This document shows positions 51,823-60,586 of a stretch of 60,747 nt of DNA, piece after piece. The notes beneath the pieces are model-generated. The model made no database searches. It saw nothing but the letters and a program-made list of their open reading frames with translations, and had not been told where the DNA came from. The stretch's first letter is position 1. Every line of letters starts with the position of its first letter. The translations under genes were made by a program, and so were the position numbers. Source of the DNA: Nitrospira sp. (lineage in GTDB: Bacteria > Nitrospirota > Nitrospiria > Nitrospirales > Nitrospiraceae); assembly GCA_023248215.1 (NCBI GenBank), contig JAHFEW010000016.1, positions 1-60,747 of the forward strand, in the 5' to 3' direction.

Positions 51823-53268
51823 TCAATACTGCTTCTCCTGAAACAGATCATGCCTCTCAGAGGAACCGATGGTGGGCAGGATCGGACCCTGTCCGTTGGA
51901 ATAATCCTGTGCATTGTAAGTCGTACGCCCTGCAGCGTATGCCAGGGTGACCTCGGAAATTGTGTAGTCGTACTGAGCTTCCGCCAGTCTTGTTTCGGCC
52001 GAGGTGAGTGCGACCTCCGATTGCGTCACTTCGATCACCGATCCCAATCCGAGTTTGTAGCGTTGCTTCGCGAGTTGCAGCGCCTCCTTCGCCGTTTTTA
52101 CCTGTTCCTCCGTCAACGAAATCTGTTGGGCAAAGGTGACCGTATCGAGGTAGGCATTCGTCACCTGCTGGGTCAATGCCTGTTCGATGTTCACACTCAC
52201 TGCCTGCGCCGCGACTTGCTGGGCGCTGGCTTCGCGCACCTGATTCTCGATCAAAAAGCCTGTGAAGATCGGCATGGAGACGAGCGCGCCAGCGGCCCAC
52301 CAGCCGCCGGTCGTTACATTGCGGTTGGGGTCGAAGGTATCGAACGAACCCGCGCTGGCGATGCCGGATACGGTCGGCAGGTACTGCCGCTTCGTCGCGC
52401 GGAGCTTGGCCTCAGCCGACGCCATCTGTTCCTTGGCCCGTTTGAGTTCCGGATGGGTGAGGCTTTGGTTGATCAGCGATTCCAGCGTGGCAGGAGGACG
52501 AACCTCGACGGAAATATCCTCCAACACATAATCCTCGGCACCGGTGATACCCATCGCCCGATTGAGGTCGGCAAAGCTGCTTTTCAGGTCATTGCGACTC
52601 TTGATGAGCAACGATTGCGCGTTCACGAGTTCGACATGGGCCAGGCTGAAATCAAGCTTGGATTTCAGTTGCTGGCGATATAACGTTTCAATCTGTCCAG
52701 CGATGAGGCCGCGTTCGCGGACGGTTTCCTCTGCGATCTGCACGATACGTTTCCGTTTGAGACTGTTCAGGTAGGCCCGCTGGACCTGCAGGACGATGAC
52801 AGCGCGCCGAGCGGTGACATCCTGTTCGCTGGCGCGCTGCGAGAGTTGAAACGATTCCACTAGGTTTTGGGTGAAGCCGAAGTCGTAGATGCGTTGACTG
52901 GCCAGTACGCCCACCGTGTACTGACTGAGATTCGGTTGCAGCAGTCCGCCCGCCGGCGTTACGAACCGCGGATTGATCCGCGCCGCCCCAGCCGCTGCAT
53001 CCGCATTGGCGAAAACCTGGGGATAGTAGAGCGACCGGGTCTGTTCTGTCCGCGCCTCGGAGGCTTTGAGGTTCGCCGTTCCCTCTTGCACGACCGGATG
53101 ATTCTTCAGGGCCGCGGCGAGCGCCTGTTGCAATGCCAGAAAACTTCCGTGCGGCAAGATGGTGGGCTTGTCGGCACCGGATTCCGCCCGTGAAGTGGTC
53201 ATGGTTGCCCAACTCAGTGCAACCGCGAACATAGTTAGGAAGGTCATGTGCATCAATGAGCGTGTCAT
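51823..53268 (-). CDS. TolC-family outer-membrane channel
   Basis: This 481-residue protein has a signal peptide (TMFAVALSWATMTTSRA) and the two-fold TolC/OEP repeat: LALQQALAAALKNHPVVQEGTANLKASEARTEQTRSLYYPQV and, in the second half, LINQSLTHPELKRAKEQMASAEAKLRATKRQYLPTVSG. It forms the outer-membrane exit duct for the RND pump. It overlaps the adaptor gene by 4 bases and is last in the operon. Confidence 0.9.
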   Translation of the reverse strand: MTRSLMHMTFLTMFAVALSWATMTTSRAESGADKPTILPHGSFLALQQALAAALKNHPVVQEGTANLKASEARTEQTRSLYYPQVFANADAAAGAARINPRFVTPAGGLLQPNLSQYTVGVLASQRIYDFGFTQNLVESFQLSQRASEQDVTARRAVIVLQVQRAYLNSLKRKRIVQIAEETVRERGLIAGQIETLYRQQLKSKLDFSLAHVELVNAQSLLIKSRNDLKSSFADLNRAMGITGAEDYVLEDISVEVRPPATLESLINQSLTHPELKRAKEQMASAEAKLRATKRQYLPTVSGIASAGSFDTFDPNRNVTTGGWWAAGALVSMPIFTGFLIENQVREASAQQVAAQAVSVNIEQALTQQVTNAYLDTVTFAQQISLTEEQVKTAKEALQLAKQRYKLGLGSVIEVTQSEVALTSAETRLAEAQYDYTISEVTLAYAAGRTTYNAQDYSNGQGPILPTIGSSERHDLFQEKQY

Positions 53269-54569
53269 CTCGGTCCTCCCTGTTCGGTCGGTGTTGGTTC
53301 GAGTGGCGCAGAAGTGGCCGGTGCCGGATGATGGTTTCCCGGCGACCGCCGTTCGAATTTCTGTTGCGACGGTTTTGCGTCAGGGAGATTGAACGACGAT
53401 GCCTGCACCGTCACGCCGTCCAGCAGCTTCCGTTTCCCCACCACCACCACGTCCTCATCACCGGTGAGTCCCCCCGTCACTTCAATCCAACGGCCATCGC
53501 CGATCCCCGTCTGGATGGCGACCGATTTGGCCTTCCCTTGCTCGACGATGAAGAGCGATTTGCCTTTGGGGCCGCTGATCACCGCCTGCGGCGGCAAAAC
53601 AAGGGCCTGCGGAATTTCGCGCAATCCGAGCGACACTTCCGCGAAAGTGCCGGGCCTGAGCGCGTGGTCTTCATTGGGCAGATCAATCTCGACCAACAGG
53701 CTGCGGGTCGCGGGATCGAGCGCGAGGGTCGAGCGGGTCACGGTTCCGGTAAACGACCGGCCCGGCAGTTCCGTGACCGTGATGCTTGCTTTGGTCTTGC
53801 CGGGGACGATCCAGGGGCTGTCGTCCTGCGGTACGTTGGCGTAGATGCGGACGGTGTCGAGGTCCATGATCGTAAACAGGGGAATCGCGGTGGTGGCCGA
53901 CGACGTGGCGATTTGAATCAGCGCGCCGGGATCGGCGAAGCGTGCGGTGATGGTCCCATCGTATGGCGCGCGGACTTTGGTGTAGTCGCGCATGACGACG
54001 CGCTGTTCCATGAGGTGCCTGGCCCCTTGATAGGTGGCCTCGGCCACGTCCACGTCCTGCTTGGCAATCACGTCCGGCGATTCCTTCCACACCTTGGCGA
54101 GCCGCTCGTAGGTCAGCTTCTTAATTTTGAAGTTCGACCGCGCCTGCTGATACTGCTCTTCGACTTCCGGGGCATCGATGATGGCAACGACCTGGTCCCT
54201 TTTCACGTGATCGCCTTTGTCCGGCCCGATCCATTTTAGGTAGCCGGAGACCTTGGCATAGAGCGTGGTCTGATAGAGCGGCGAGACATTGGCCGGCAAC
54301 TTGACCGTATAGACGAGGTCGCGCCTGGTCGGTTTGGCCACCTGGACATCGACCGGCGTGGAATCGAGCATCGCGGGAGTCTGGCCGACAGCCTGTTCCG
54401 TCGTGGAAGCGGCGGGGGCGTCGGCGGGAGCCGGTTGTGCGGTTCCCTCGCTGTCGTGCCAATACAGATATCCGCCGACAGCCAACAGGAGCAGAATCGC
54501 AGTCCCAAGCCAGAGCGGCATGCGGCTGGTCGGCATCGTCAGAGGGGGCGGGGCTTTCTGTTCGTCCAT
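53265..54569 (-). CDS. RND efflux periplasmic adaptor (MFP)
   Basis: This 434-residue protein has an N-terminal anchor (LWLGTAILLLLAVGGYLYW), a lipoyl-like domain (VSPLYQTTLYAKVSGYLKWIGPDKGDHVKRDQVVAIIDAPE), a helical hairpin, and beta-barrel parts (VRAPYDGTITARFADPGALI). It links the pump to TolC. ATG 54569 overlaps the pump stop by 1 base and has GGAGG 7 bases upstream; an upstream TTG is not needed. Confidence 0.9.
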   Translation of the reverse strand: MDEQKAPPPLTMPTSRMPLWLGTAILLLLAVGGYLYWHDSEGTAQPAPADAPAASTTEQAVGQTPAMLDSTPVDVQVAKPTRRDLVYTVKLPANVSPLYQTTLYAKVSGYLKWIGPDKGDHVKRDQVVAIIDAPEVEEQYQQARSNFKIKKLTYERLAKVWKESPDVIAKQDVDVAEATYQGARHLMEQRVVMRDYTKVRAPYDGTITARFADPGALIQIATSSATTAIPLFTIMDLDTVRIYANVPQDDSPWIVPGKTKASITVTELPGRSFTGTVTRSTLALDPATRSLLVEIDLPNEDHALRPGTFAEVSLGLREIPQALVLPPQAVISGPKGKSLFIVEQGKAKSVAIQTGIGDGRWIEVTGGLTGDEDVVVVGKRKLLDGVTVQASSFNLPDAKPSQQKFERRSPGNHHPAPATSAPLEPTPTEQGGPR

Positions 54570-57500
54570 CAAATTTCCTCCGGGGTCGCGCCAGGTGTCG
54601 AGGACAGCGGAATGCGTTCCCGGCGATAGAGTACGAGACAGTGCATGACAGGGACGACCAACAGCGTCATGATCGTGCTGACTGCCAACCCGCCGACCAC
54701 CGCGCGGGCCAATGGAACCATGGTTTCGTTGCCTTCACCGAAGCCGAGGGCCAGCGGCAAGAGGCCCAGGATCGTGGCGAGCGCCGTCATGAGAATCGGC
54801 CTGATGCGCCGCCGCCCGGCTTCCAATACTGCATGCTCGGCTGTCGATCCGTGGCGCACCATGCGATTGGCGAAATCGACGAGCAGAATGCTGTTCGACA
54901 CCACGATGCCCATCATCATCAGCGTACCGATCATCGACTCGACGTTGACCGACGTGTTCGTGAGATGCAGCGTCAGCACCGTGCCGATCCATCCCAGCGG
55001 GACGGCAACCAGGATGATGAGGGGATCGATGAACGACCGAAACAACGCGACCATCACCAGGTAAATCAGCACCACGGCGAGGGGCAGGGCCAGCGCGAAG
55101 TTCTGGATGGCGCCTCGCATGTTGGCCACTTCGCCGCGCAGCTGCACGGTCACATCTTTCGGCAGCGTCACGCTGGCCAGCACCTTCTCGATGTCCTTGG
55201 CGACCCGGCCGAGGTCGTTCCCGACCGGCGTGACCAGCACGTTGATCAATCGCGACAGGTCATAGTGGTCCACCGAATCGGGACCGGTCTTGAACTTGAG
55301 CGTGGCCACATCCCGCAGCATCACCGGCGGGCCCCGTCGGTCGTCTCCCGAGGCATAATATCCGCTCGTGAGATCCATCTGCCGTCCGGCGAAGGGGGTG
55401 TTCTGCAGTGCCAGGGTTGAGCCTTGCATGCCGCCTCCCGTGAGGCTGGCGGTCGGCAGCAGCGGAGTGCGTGCGCCGATGATCGGGATGTTCAGCAGGT
55501 CTTCCGTGGTGGTGAGCGATTGCTCAGGGTACTGGGCCAAGAGGAAATAGCCGTTGGCGGTTTTCGGGTCCAACCAATAATTGGGAGACAGGGCCAGGTT
55601 CGAGCTGATGCCGGTGATGACGTCGACGACCACGCGATTCTGGTTGATGCCATAGTAGGCGGCTTTCGTCCGATCCACATCGATATGCAGCTCGGGGTAG
55701 CTCTTGCCCTGTTTGATCCGCACGTCGACCGTGTTGGGAACCTGGGCGATCCGTTGCTGAATCTGCTCCGCCACCGGGCGGATGAGATCGAGGCTGGGCC
55801 CTTTGACTTGGATATCGATCGGAGCCCGCAGGCCGAAGTTCAACACGTCGCTGATGATGCCGCCGGTTTGAAAGGCGATCTCCACGCCCGGCAGCGAAGC
55901 CTTGAGCTTGCTGCGCAACAACGCGATGTAATCGTCCGTGTGGCCCTCGTGGCCGGTGACCAGGTTTACCAGCACGAACGCGGTGTGGTTGCCGGTGTTC
56001 GGGGCGAAGCGCGCCGCGTCGCCATAATAGAGCCCGGAGTTGGAGATCACTTCTTCGAGATCGGCCTTTGGAATTGTATCGTGCACCAGTTGCTCGATCT
56101 GTCCCACGATGGCCGTCGTTTTTTCGATCCGTGATCCTTCAGGCGCTATCACCAGCATGGTGAAATTACCTGCGTCGACTTTCGGGAAGAATTCGGTGTG
56201 GAGCCGGGGGATCAGAAGGAAGCCGGTGCCGATCAGGGCCAGGGAGGCTATTGCGATGACCACGGGCTTGAAGCGCACGCCGGCCTTCAGCAACGGCTCA
56301 TAGATCGCGAGGACATACCGAAACCACCCTTCGTCGGCAGACGCGTCCCGTTCTAATGACTTGCCGTGACCGGCCTGATAGAGCCAGGCCAGCACGACGG
56401 GGGTGACCGACATGGAGACGACATAGTCCGCCAGCATGGCGAAGGCGACCGTCATGGCCAGCGGGACGAAGAGATACTTGATGATGCCGGTGAAAAACAT
56501 GATCGGCAGGTACACGATCAGGATGCAGATCGTCGCGACCAGAATCGGGAGCGTCAGTTCCATCGCGCTGTCTTCGGCCGCGGAGCGCCCATCCTTTCCC
56601 ATTTCCAAATGGCGATGCAGATTTTCCTGCACCACGATGTTGTTGTCCAGCAGGGTGCCGATCACCAGCGCCAACCCGCCCAACGTCATGAGGTTCACGC
56701 TCTGACCGGTGAGGTACAGCGCCACCAACGCGGCGGTAAGCGACAACGGAATGGCCAAGCCGACCACGAGCGCGGCTTTCACGCTGGCGAGGAAAATGAA
56801 GATCATCAGGCCGGCTAGTCCGGCGCCGAGGAGGCCCTCTTTCTGCAAATTGGCGATGGCCTGGCGGATGTACAGCGATTGATCGTAGAGAAACTTGACG
56901 GTCGTGCCGGCGGGAATTTCTGTGAGCTTCAAGAGTTTTGCGCGAATGCCGTCGGTCACTTCCAGCGTGTTGGCGCCTTCCTGCCGCGTGATCGGCAGGT
57001 AGGTGGCTTCGCGGCCGTTCACCCGAACGATCGAGGTCTGGACCGCGGCGCTGTCGGCCGCGGTGCCAATGTCGCGCACCAGGACCGGGGTCCCGTTCAC
57101 GATTTTGATGGGAATGTCGTTGATCTTGTCGACCACGCCGATGAGGCTGTTGGAGTAGACGTAGTAGTCGAGGTCGCCGATCTTGATGTCACCGGCTGGA
57201 ATGATGGCGCTCTGGGAGTTGATCGCGCTCACGACTTCTGACGGCGAGATGCCGCGGGCAAGCAGCCGCTGCTGATCCAGGAACACCGTGATCTGCCGGA
57301 CCTTGCCGCCCAACGGGGGGCCGAAGGAAATGCCGGGGATGCTGGCGATCTGTTGGCGTACATTGAAGTAGGCCAGGTCGCGGATCTCTTTCGGGCCGAG
57401 CGTGTCGCTGGAGATCGAGAGATAGCCCACCGGCAAACTCGAAACGCCGAACTTATAGACGGAGGGCGGGTACACGCCCGGCGGCAGTAGGCGAATGATG

Positions 57501-57838
57501 CTATAGGCCAGGCTGGTCAGCTCCGATTGGGCCGCGTCGATGCCATAGTCTGGCTGGAAGAAGACTTTGATGTAGCTCATGCCCGCGAGCGACTGCGATT
57601 CGATGTGCTCGACGTAGCTCGCTTCGACGAACCGTTGCTCCATCTTGAGCGTAATCGCGCCTTCCATTTCGCTGGGGCTCAAGCCACGGTAGAACGTGGT
57701 GACCAAAATCGATGGCAGACGAATCTCGGGAAAAATATCCACGCGCATTTTCTGGTACGAGACGCCGCCGAGGATGAGCGCGATCATGCAGAGTGCGAAG
57801 ACGGCGTAGGGGTTCTTGAGGGCGGCGCGTGTCAGCAT
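54569..57838 (-). CDS. RND efflux pump permease
   Basis: This 1,089-residue proton-driven pump has 12 spans and two large periplasmic loops. The start LTRAALKNPYAVFALCMIALILGG, FPEIRLPSILVTTFYRGLSPSEME, the span-4 region with ALVIGTLLDNNIVVQENLHRHLE and the final span region GGLAVSTIMTLLVVPVMHCL fit the AcrB/CzcA superfamily. Span 4 lacks a clear double-Asp of AcrB, carrying a single Asp in GTLLDNN, so the proton route may differ from drug pumps. Substrate is unknown. Its ATG overlaps the response-regulator stop by 7 bases. Confidence 0.9.
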   Translation of the reverse strand: MLTRAALKNPYAVFALCMIALILGGVSYQKMRVDIFPEIRLPSILVTTFYRGLSPSEMEGAITLKMEQRFVEASYVEHIESQSLAGMSYIKVFFQPDYGIDAAQSELTSLAYSIIRLLPPGVYPPSVYKFGVSSLPVGYLSISSDTLGPKEIRDLAYFNVRQQIASIPGISFGPPLGGKVRQITVFLDQQRLLARGISPSEVVSAINSQSAIIPAGDIKIGDLDYYVYSNSLIGVVDKINDIPIKIVNGTPVLVRDIGTAADSAAVQTSIVRVNGREATYLPITRQEGANTLEVTDGIRAKLLKLTEIPAGTTVKFLYDQSLYIRQAIANLQKEGLLGAGLAGLMIFIFLASVKAALVVGLAIPLSLTAALVALYLTGQSVNLMTLGGLALVIGTLLDNNIVVQENLHRHLEMGKDGRSAAEDSAMELTLPILVATICILIVYLPIMFFTGIIKYLFVPLAMTVAFAMLADYVVSMSVTPVVLAWLYQAGHGKSLERDASADEGWFRYVLAIYEPLLKAGVRFKPVVIAIASLALIGTGFLLIPRLHTEFFPKVDAGNFTMLVIAPEGSRIEKTTAIVGQIEQLVHDTIPKADLEEVISNSGLYYGDAARFAPNTGNHTAFVLVNLVTGHEGHTDDYIALLRSKLKASLPGVEIAFQTGGIISDVLNFGLRAPIDIQVKGPSLDLIRPVAEQIQQRIAQVPNTVDVRIKQGKSYPELHIDVDRTKAAYYGINQNRVVVDVITGISSNLALSPNYWLDPKTANGYFLLAQYPEQSLTTTEDLLNIPIIGARTPLLPTASLTGGGMQGSTLALQNTPFAGRQMDLTSGYYASGDDRRGPPVMLRDVATLKFKTGPDSVDHYDLSRLINVLVTPVGNDLGRVAKDIEKVLASVTLPKDVTVQLRGEVANMRGAIQNFALALPLAVVLIYLVMVALFRSFIDPLIILVAVPLGWIGTVLTLHLTNTSVNVESMIGTLMMMGIVVSNSILLVDFANRMVRHGSTAEHAVLEAGRRRIRPILMTALATILGLLPLALGFGEGNETMVPLARAVVGGLAVSTIMTLLVVPVMHCLVLYRRERIPLSSTPGATPEEI

Positions 57839-58260
57839 GGGGTCGCCATTCGCAGGGTGCAGTTGTGCTCGAGCCAGAATTTCCAGAGATGCAGGGTCAA
57901 CGTGACGAGGTCTTCGAACCGCCCCGGTTTCACCACGTACCCGTTCGCTCCCGCCTGGTAGGAGGCGCGAACATCCAGGGCGTCGTCGGAACTGGTGAGA
58001 ATCACGACGGGGATGTGCGCGTAGCGCGCATCTTGTTTGAGCTGCTTCAGCACATCGACACCACGCTCGCCCCGCAATTTGAGGTCAAGCAGAATGAGAG
58101 CCGGCTCATCGCTGTTCGAGTGATCGTTGAGATGTGTCATCGCCGTGAGGCTGCCGTCGGTGATATCCAGTCTGCCCTTGCACCCGGCTTGCGTCAGCGC
58201 CTGGCGAAACAGTTCGCATTCGCCTGGGCTATCGTCGATGAGCAGGATGGAAGAGGGCAT
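57832..58260 (-). CDS. Single-domain response regulator (Rcp1-like)
   Basis: This 142-residue receiver domain has the acidic pair Asp9/Asp10 (ILLIDDSPGE), phospho-acceptor Asp59 (LILLDLKLRG), Thr in VVILTSSDD and Lys in GYVVKPGRF. No output domain follows, as in Rcp1/CheY-type proteins. It overlaps the RND gene by 7 bases, so it is made with the pump; no histidine kinase is nearby. It is first in the efflux operon. Confidence 0.88.
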   Translation of the reverse strand: MPSSILLIDDSPGECELFRQALTQAGCKGRLDITDGSLTAMTHLNDHSNSDEPALILLDLKLRGERGVDVLKQLKQDARYAHIPVVILTSSDDALDVRASYQAGANGYVVKPGRFEDLVTLTLHLWKFWLEHNCTLRMATPC

Positions 58261-58424
58261 GGCGTAGGAGTCCGGTGAAATCTGCGAAGAAAGAGAGCAG
58301 GGATCGTGCCGGGGGAGCGTCAGATATTGGCAGAGGCAAGAATGACAATGAATGCCAATAAGTTATGAGTCGTAGGTGATGCGAACGACGAGATGCGAGA
58401 TACGAGTGACGAACAGGAAGCATG

Positions 58425-58460
58425 GAGAAATTCCAGAGGGGAGGGGAGAAATTCCAGAGG
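58425..58460. repeat. Short tandem repeat
   Basis: GAGAAATTCCAGAGG occurs at 58425-58439 and again at 58446-58460, a period of 21 bases. It lies upstream of the response-regulator gene on the opposite strand. Confidence 0.6.
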
Positions 58461-58488
58461 AGAGGGAAGGGTGGCCTGGGTAATCGCC

Positions 58489-58876
58489 TTTGCTCGCGCA
58501 ACGCGCGGTCTCAGAAGACCCTCGTTGAACGCGCGCAGTGGGAGACCGATTCAGGCCACCCTCCCGGAGGAGATGCGCGCGAGCGTGGAGGGACCATTAG
58601 GGTGCTCGTTAGACGCGCGAATTCGAGGATCAACCAGACCACGCTCCCTTTGAGAAGTCAGCCGTCTCGTCCATAAGGGGGAGGGAGTAACGAGCAAGCT
58701 CGGAAGGAACATTGTTAAAGGGACGCGCGCAGATAGGCGATCACTCAGGCCTCCCTTCAAGGACTCTTGCGCCTACGGGAAGAGGGGAGAAATCAGCAAG
58801 CTCGGGGGAGTATTGGGAGCCGCGCTCCGTCGATGCGCGCAGTGAAAGACCGATTCCGGCCACTCTTGAAAAGAGA
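58489..58876. repeat. Cluster of degenerate repeats in a 730-base gap
   Basis: Five related units contain GCTC followed by an ACGCGCG or ATGCGCG core, near 58500, 58531, 58613, 58724 and 58836. The clearest pair are GCGCGCAGTGGGAGACCGAT (about 58533) and GCGCGCAGTGAAAGACCGAT (about 58836), both followed by GGCCAC. AGCAAGCTCGG also occurs twice (58694, 58797). No gene is visible in the gap. Confidence 0.55.
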
Positions 58877-58919
58877 AATGACTAAGAGATTCCGTTCGCT
58901 TCTATAACCGACCTATCAG

Positions 58920-58948
58920 TTGACACAACACCTCGTAAAAAGTAGCCT
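58920..58948 (+). promoter_or_regulatory. Promoter of the unknown membrane protein
   Basis: A perfect TTGACA (58920-58925) and TAGCCT (58943-58948) are 17 bases apart, about 45 bases before the ATG. The -10 fits the TAG(C/G)NT form. Confidence 0.5.
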
Positions 58949-58993
58949 GTGCCGAATTCTCGTTTCCTTCAGTATGATGGAAGCACTTGAGTG

Positions 58994-60298
58994 ATGACGA
59001 AGTTTGTCGTGTGGTTTCTCTCATTGCTTCTTGGCTTGTGGACCGAATCCCCGGGATACCCAATGGATGTCACCTACCATATTCAGGAAGAAATCAGGCT
59101 GCCGGCGATCAAAAACTCGAATAAGGACTGGAATCCCGAGGTCTCGAGTGCAAAAGAGTTTTCTGAAATCCTAGTCAACACGTACTTCGAACAAATTCAC
59201 AAGGAGATACCCCCACAGTTCCGAGAAGACCCCGAGTTTTGGCGCGCCACGCACGTTAGCGTAAAGGTCATTTTCTCTACGTTCACCGAAACGCTCCTGT
59301 ATCTCTACCCCGACGACCGAAACCGGATCGTTGCGGACGTGATTCCTTTTCCTATCCAGATTGCCTTTCTCGGGGGGGTGATAGACCTGAACGCTCCGCT
59401 TGTTCCTACAGATACGAGCTCGCTAAAACTATTTGTCCCTCTCGAAGATGCCAGAAAGTATTATGCTGCCACGCCAACTTCGTTGATCAACCACGGCAGC
59501 AGAATAGGAATCGCCGGTTCTGGTACGGTACGTTTTGTGAACGCTTTCAAAATTATTACGTTCGAGAAGAACTCTATATTTGGATTCTTCGGCGGGTGGC
59601 TAGAGATCGATAACACGGATCCGGCCATTGCCAAAATGTATGGAAAACCCGTGCATTTTCGATTTCAAACGCTCGGTCCACTCCTTTTCACGGGCGAGAA
59701 GGACTTTTCGTGGGCTAAACAAGATGCCAAGACAATCGCCGAGTCTATGGCGAGTGATGGGGTCAAGAACTTTTTTACAAAGTCAGAGTTTTTCAAGCAG
59801 GCTCTCACTCACGAGAAGCTGAAACCCCAGGCGGACGTTATATTGAAGATGAAGGCTCGAAGCGATGAGGATCCGAACTTCGATTACCCACTTTGGAAGT
59901 TCAAGCAAGACTGGGATAATCTGAAGGCACATGCTCGTGCTCAAGGATATGACCCTGATTACCTGGATGCGCTCAGGCAATCTCGCCCCCCTGGCACGGG
60001 ATATCTTTTCTGGTACTACCCGACGTATGAAGGATTCATTTGGCAGTGGCTAGCTGCAAACTGTGTTCTCTTAGCAGCCCTCTCCATTGTCTTTGCGCTG
60101 AAATCATCGGCCGCACTTCCTGCCTCGACCTTGTCTCTGTTTCAGAGTAATGCATTGGGTAAGCCACTTCTGCTGCTTTTGGTGGCTGGTATCAATGGGT
60201 ACGTTTTCGCACTTAAACCGGCTTCGTTGGGACTAGTTTATTGGATACTTCCAGGATTTCTTGCTGGTGTGTGTATGGTTCTGGCGATATTGTTCTAG
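58994..60298 (+). CDS. Membrane protein of unknown function
   Basis: This 434-residue protein has an N-terminal signal or anchor (VWFLSLLLGLWTESPG), a large ~330-residue extracytoplasmic domain rich in aromatic residues, and three hydrophobic spans at the C-terminus (WLAANCVLLAALSIVFAL, LLLLLVAGINGYVFAL, LVYWILPGFLAGVCMVLAIL). Base use is AT-richer than the neighbouring genes, with more AAA, GAA and TTT codons, which suggests transfer. GTG 58991 directly precedes the ATG. No domain is recognised. It lies next to transposase fragments. Confidence 0.65.
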   Translation: MTKFVVWFLSLLLGLWTESPGYPMDVTYHIQEEIRLPAIKNSNKDWNPEVSSAKEFSEILVNTYFEQIHKEIPPQFREDPEFWRATHVSVKVIFSTFTETLLYLYPDDRNRIVADVIPFPIQIAFLGGVIDLNAPLVPTDTSSLKLFVPLEDARKYYAATPTSLINHGSRIGIAGSGTVRFVNAFKIITFEKNSIFGFFGGWLEIDNTDPAIAKMYGKPVHFRFQTLGPLLFTGEKDFSWAKQDAKTIAESMASDGVKNFFTKSEFFKQALTHEKLKPQADVILKMKARSDEDPNFDYPLWKFKQDWDNLKAHARAQGYDPDYLDALRQSRPPGTGYLFWYYPTYEGFIWQWLAANCVLLAALSIVFALKSSAALPASTLSLFQSNALGKPLLLLLVAGINGYVFALKPASLGLVYWILPGFLAGVCMVLAILF

Positions 60299-60465
60299 TG
60301 TTCAAGTCGCATTGAAAAGTATCAGAAATCGTTTCTGCTTCAGTAGACATCTTTGCCCAGCCCCGCCAGCCGCCCCACCGCTCTAGTTCTTGCCGTTTCT
60401 GACATCTCGCTCGATTTCTCTGTGAAAAGTAATTGCCACTCATAAAGAAATGTGAGGTCAGCAAA

Positions 60466-60545
60466 TCAAGCCAGCTGACTGGCCGCCACCCGCCCCGGCG
60501 GCCCGCTCTTCAGCATGGCGTTGAGAATCGTGAAATCGTTGTGTG
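60466..60545 (-). pseudogene. Transposase tail fragment (IS110-like)
   Basis: On the minus strand HNDFTILNAMLKSGPPGRVA ends at TGA 60466-60468. TILNAMLK is the common C-terminal word of IS110-family transposases. Only about 25 codons remain, and an 18-bp tandem repeat cuts into its upstream edge. Confidence 0.45.
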
Positions 60546-60568
60546 GGGTCAAATCGTTGTATGGGGTC
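60533..60568. repeat. 18-bp tandem repeat
   Basis: AAATCGTTGTGTGGGGTC (60533-60550) and AAATCGTTGTATGGGGTC (60551-60568) differ at one base. They lie between the two transposase tails and may mark an insertion junction. Confidence 0.75.
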
Positions 60569-60586
60569 AGATACCGTCTTGGTTTG

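Noticed and set aside
58425-58876. CRISPR array
   Set aside because: Repeat units are degenerate and spaced irregularly (30-190 bases), and no cas gene is present.
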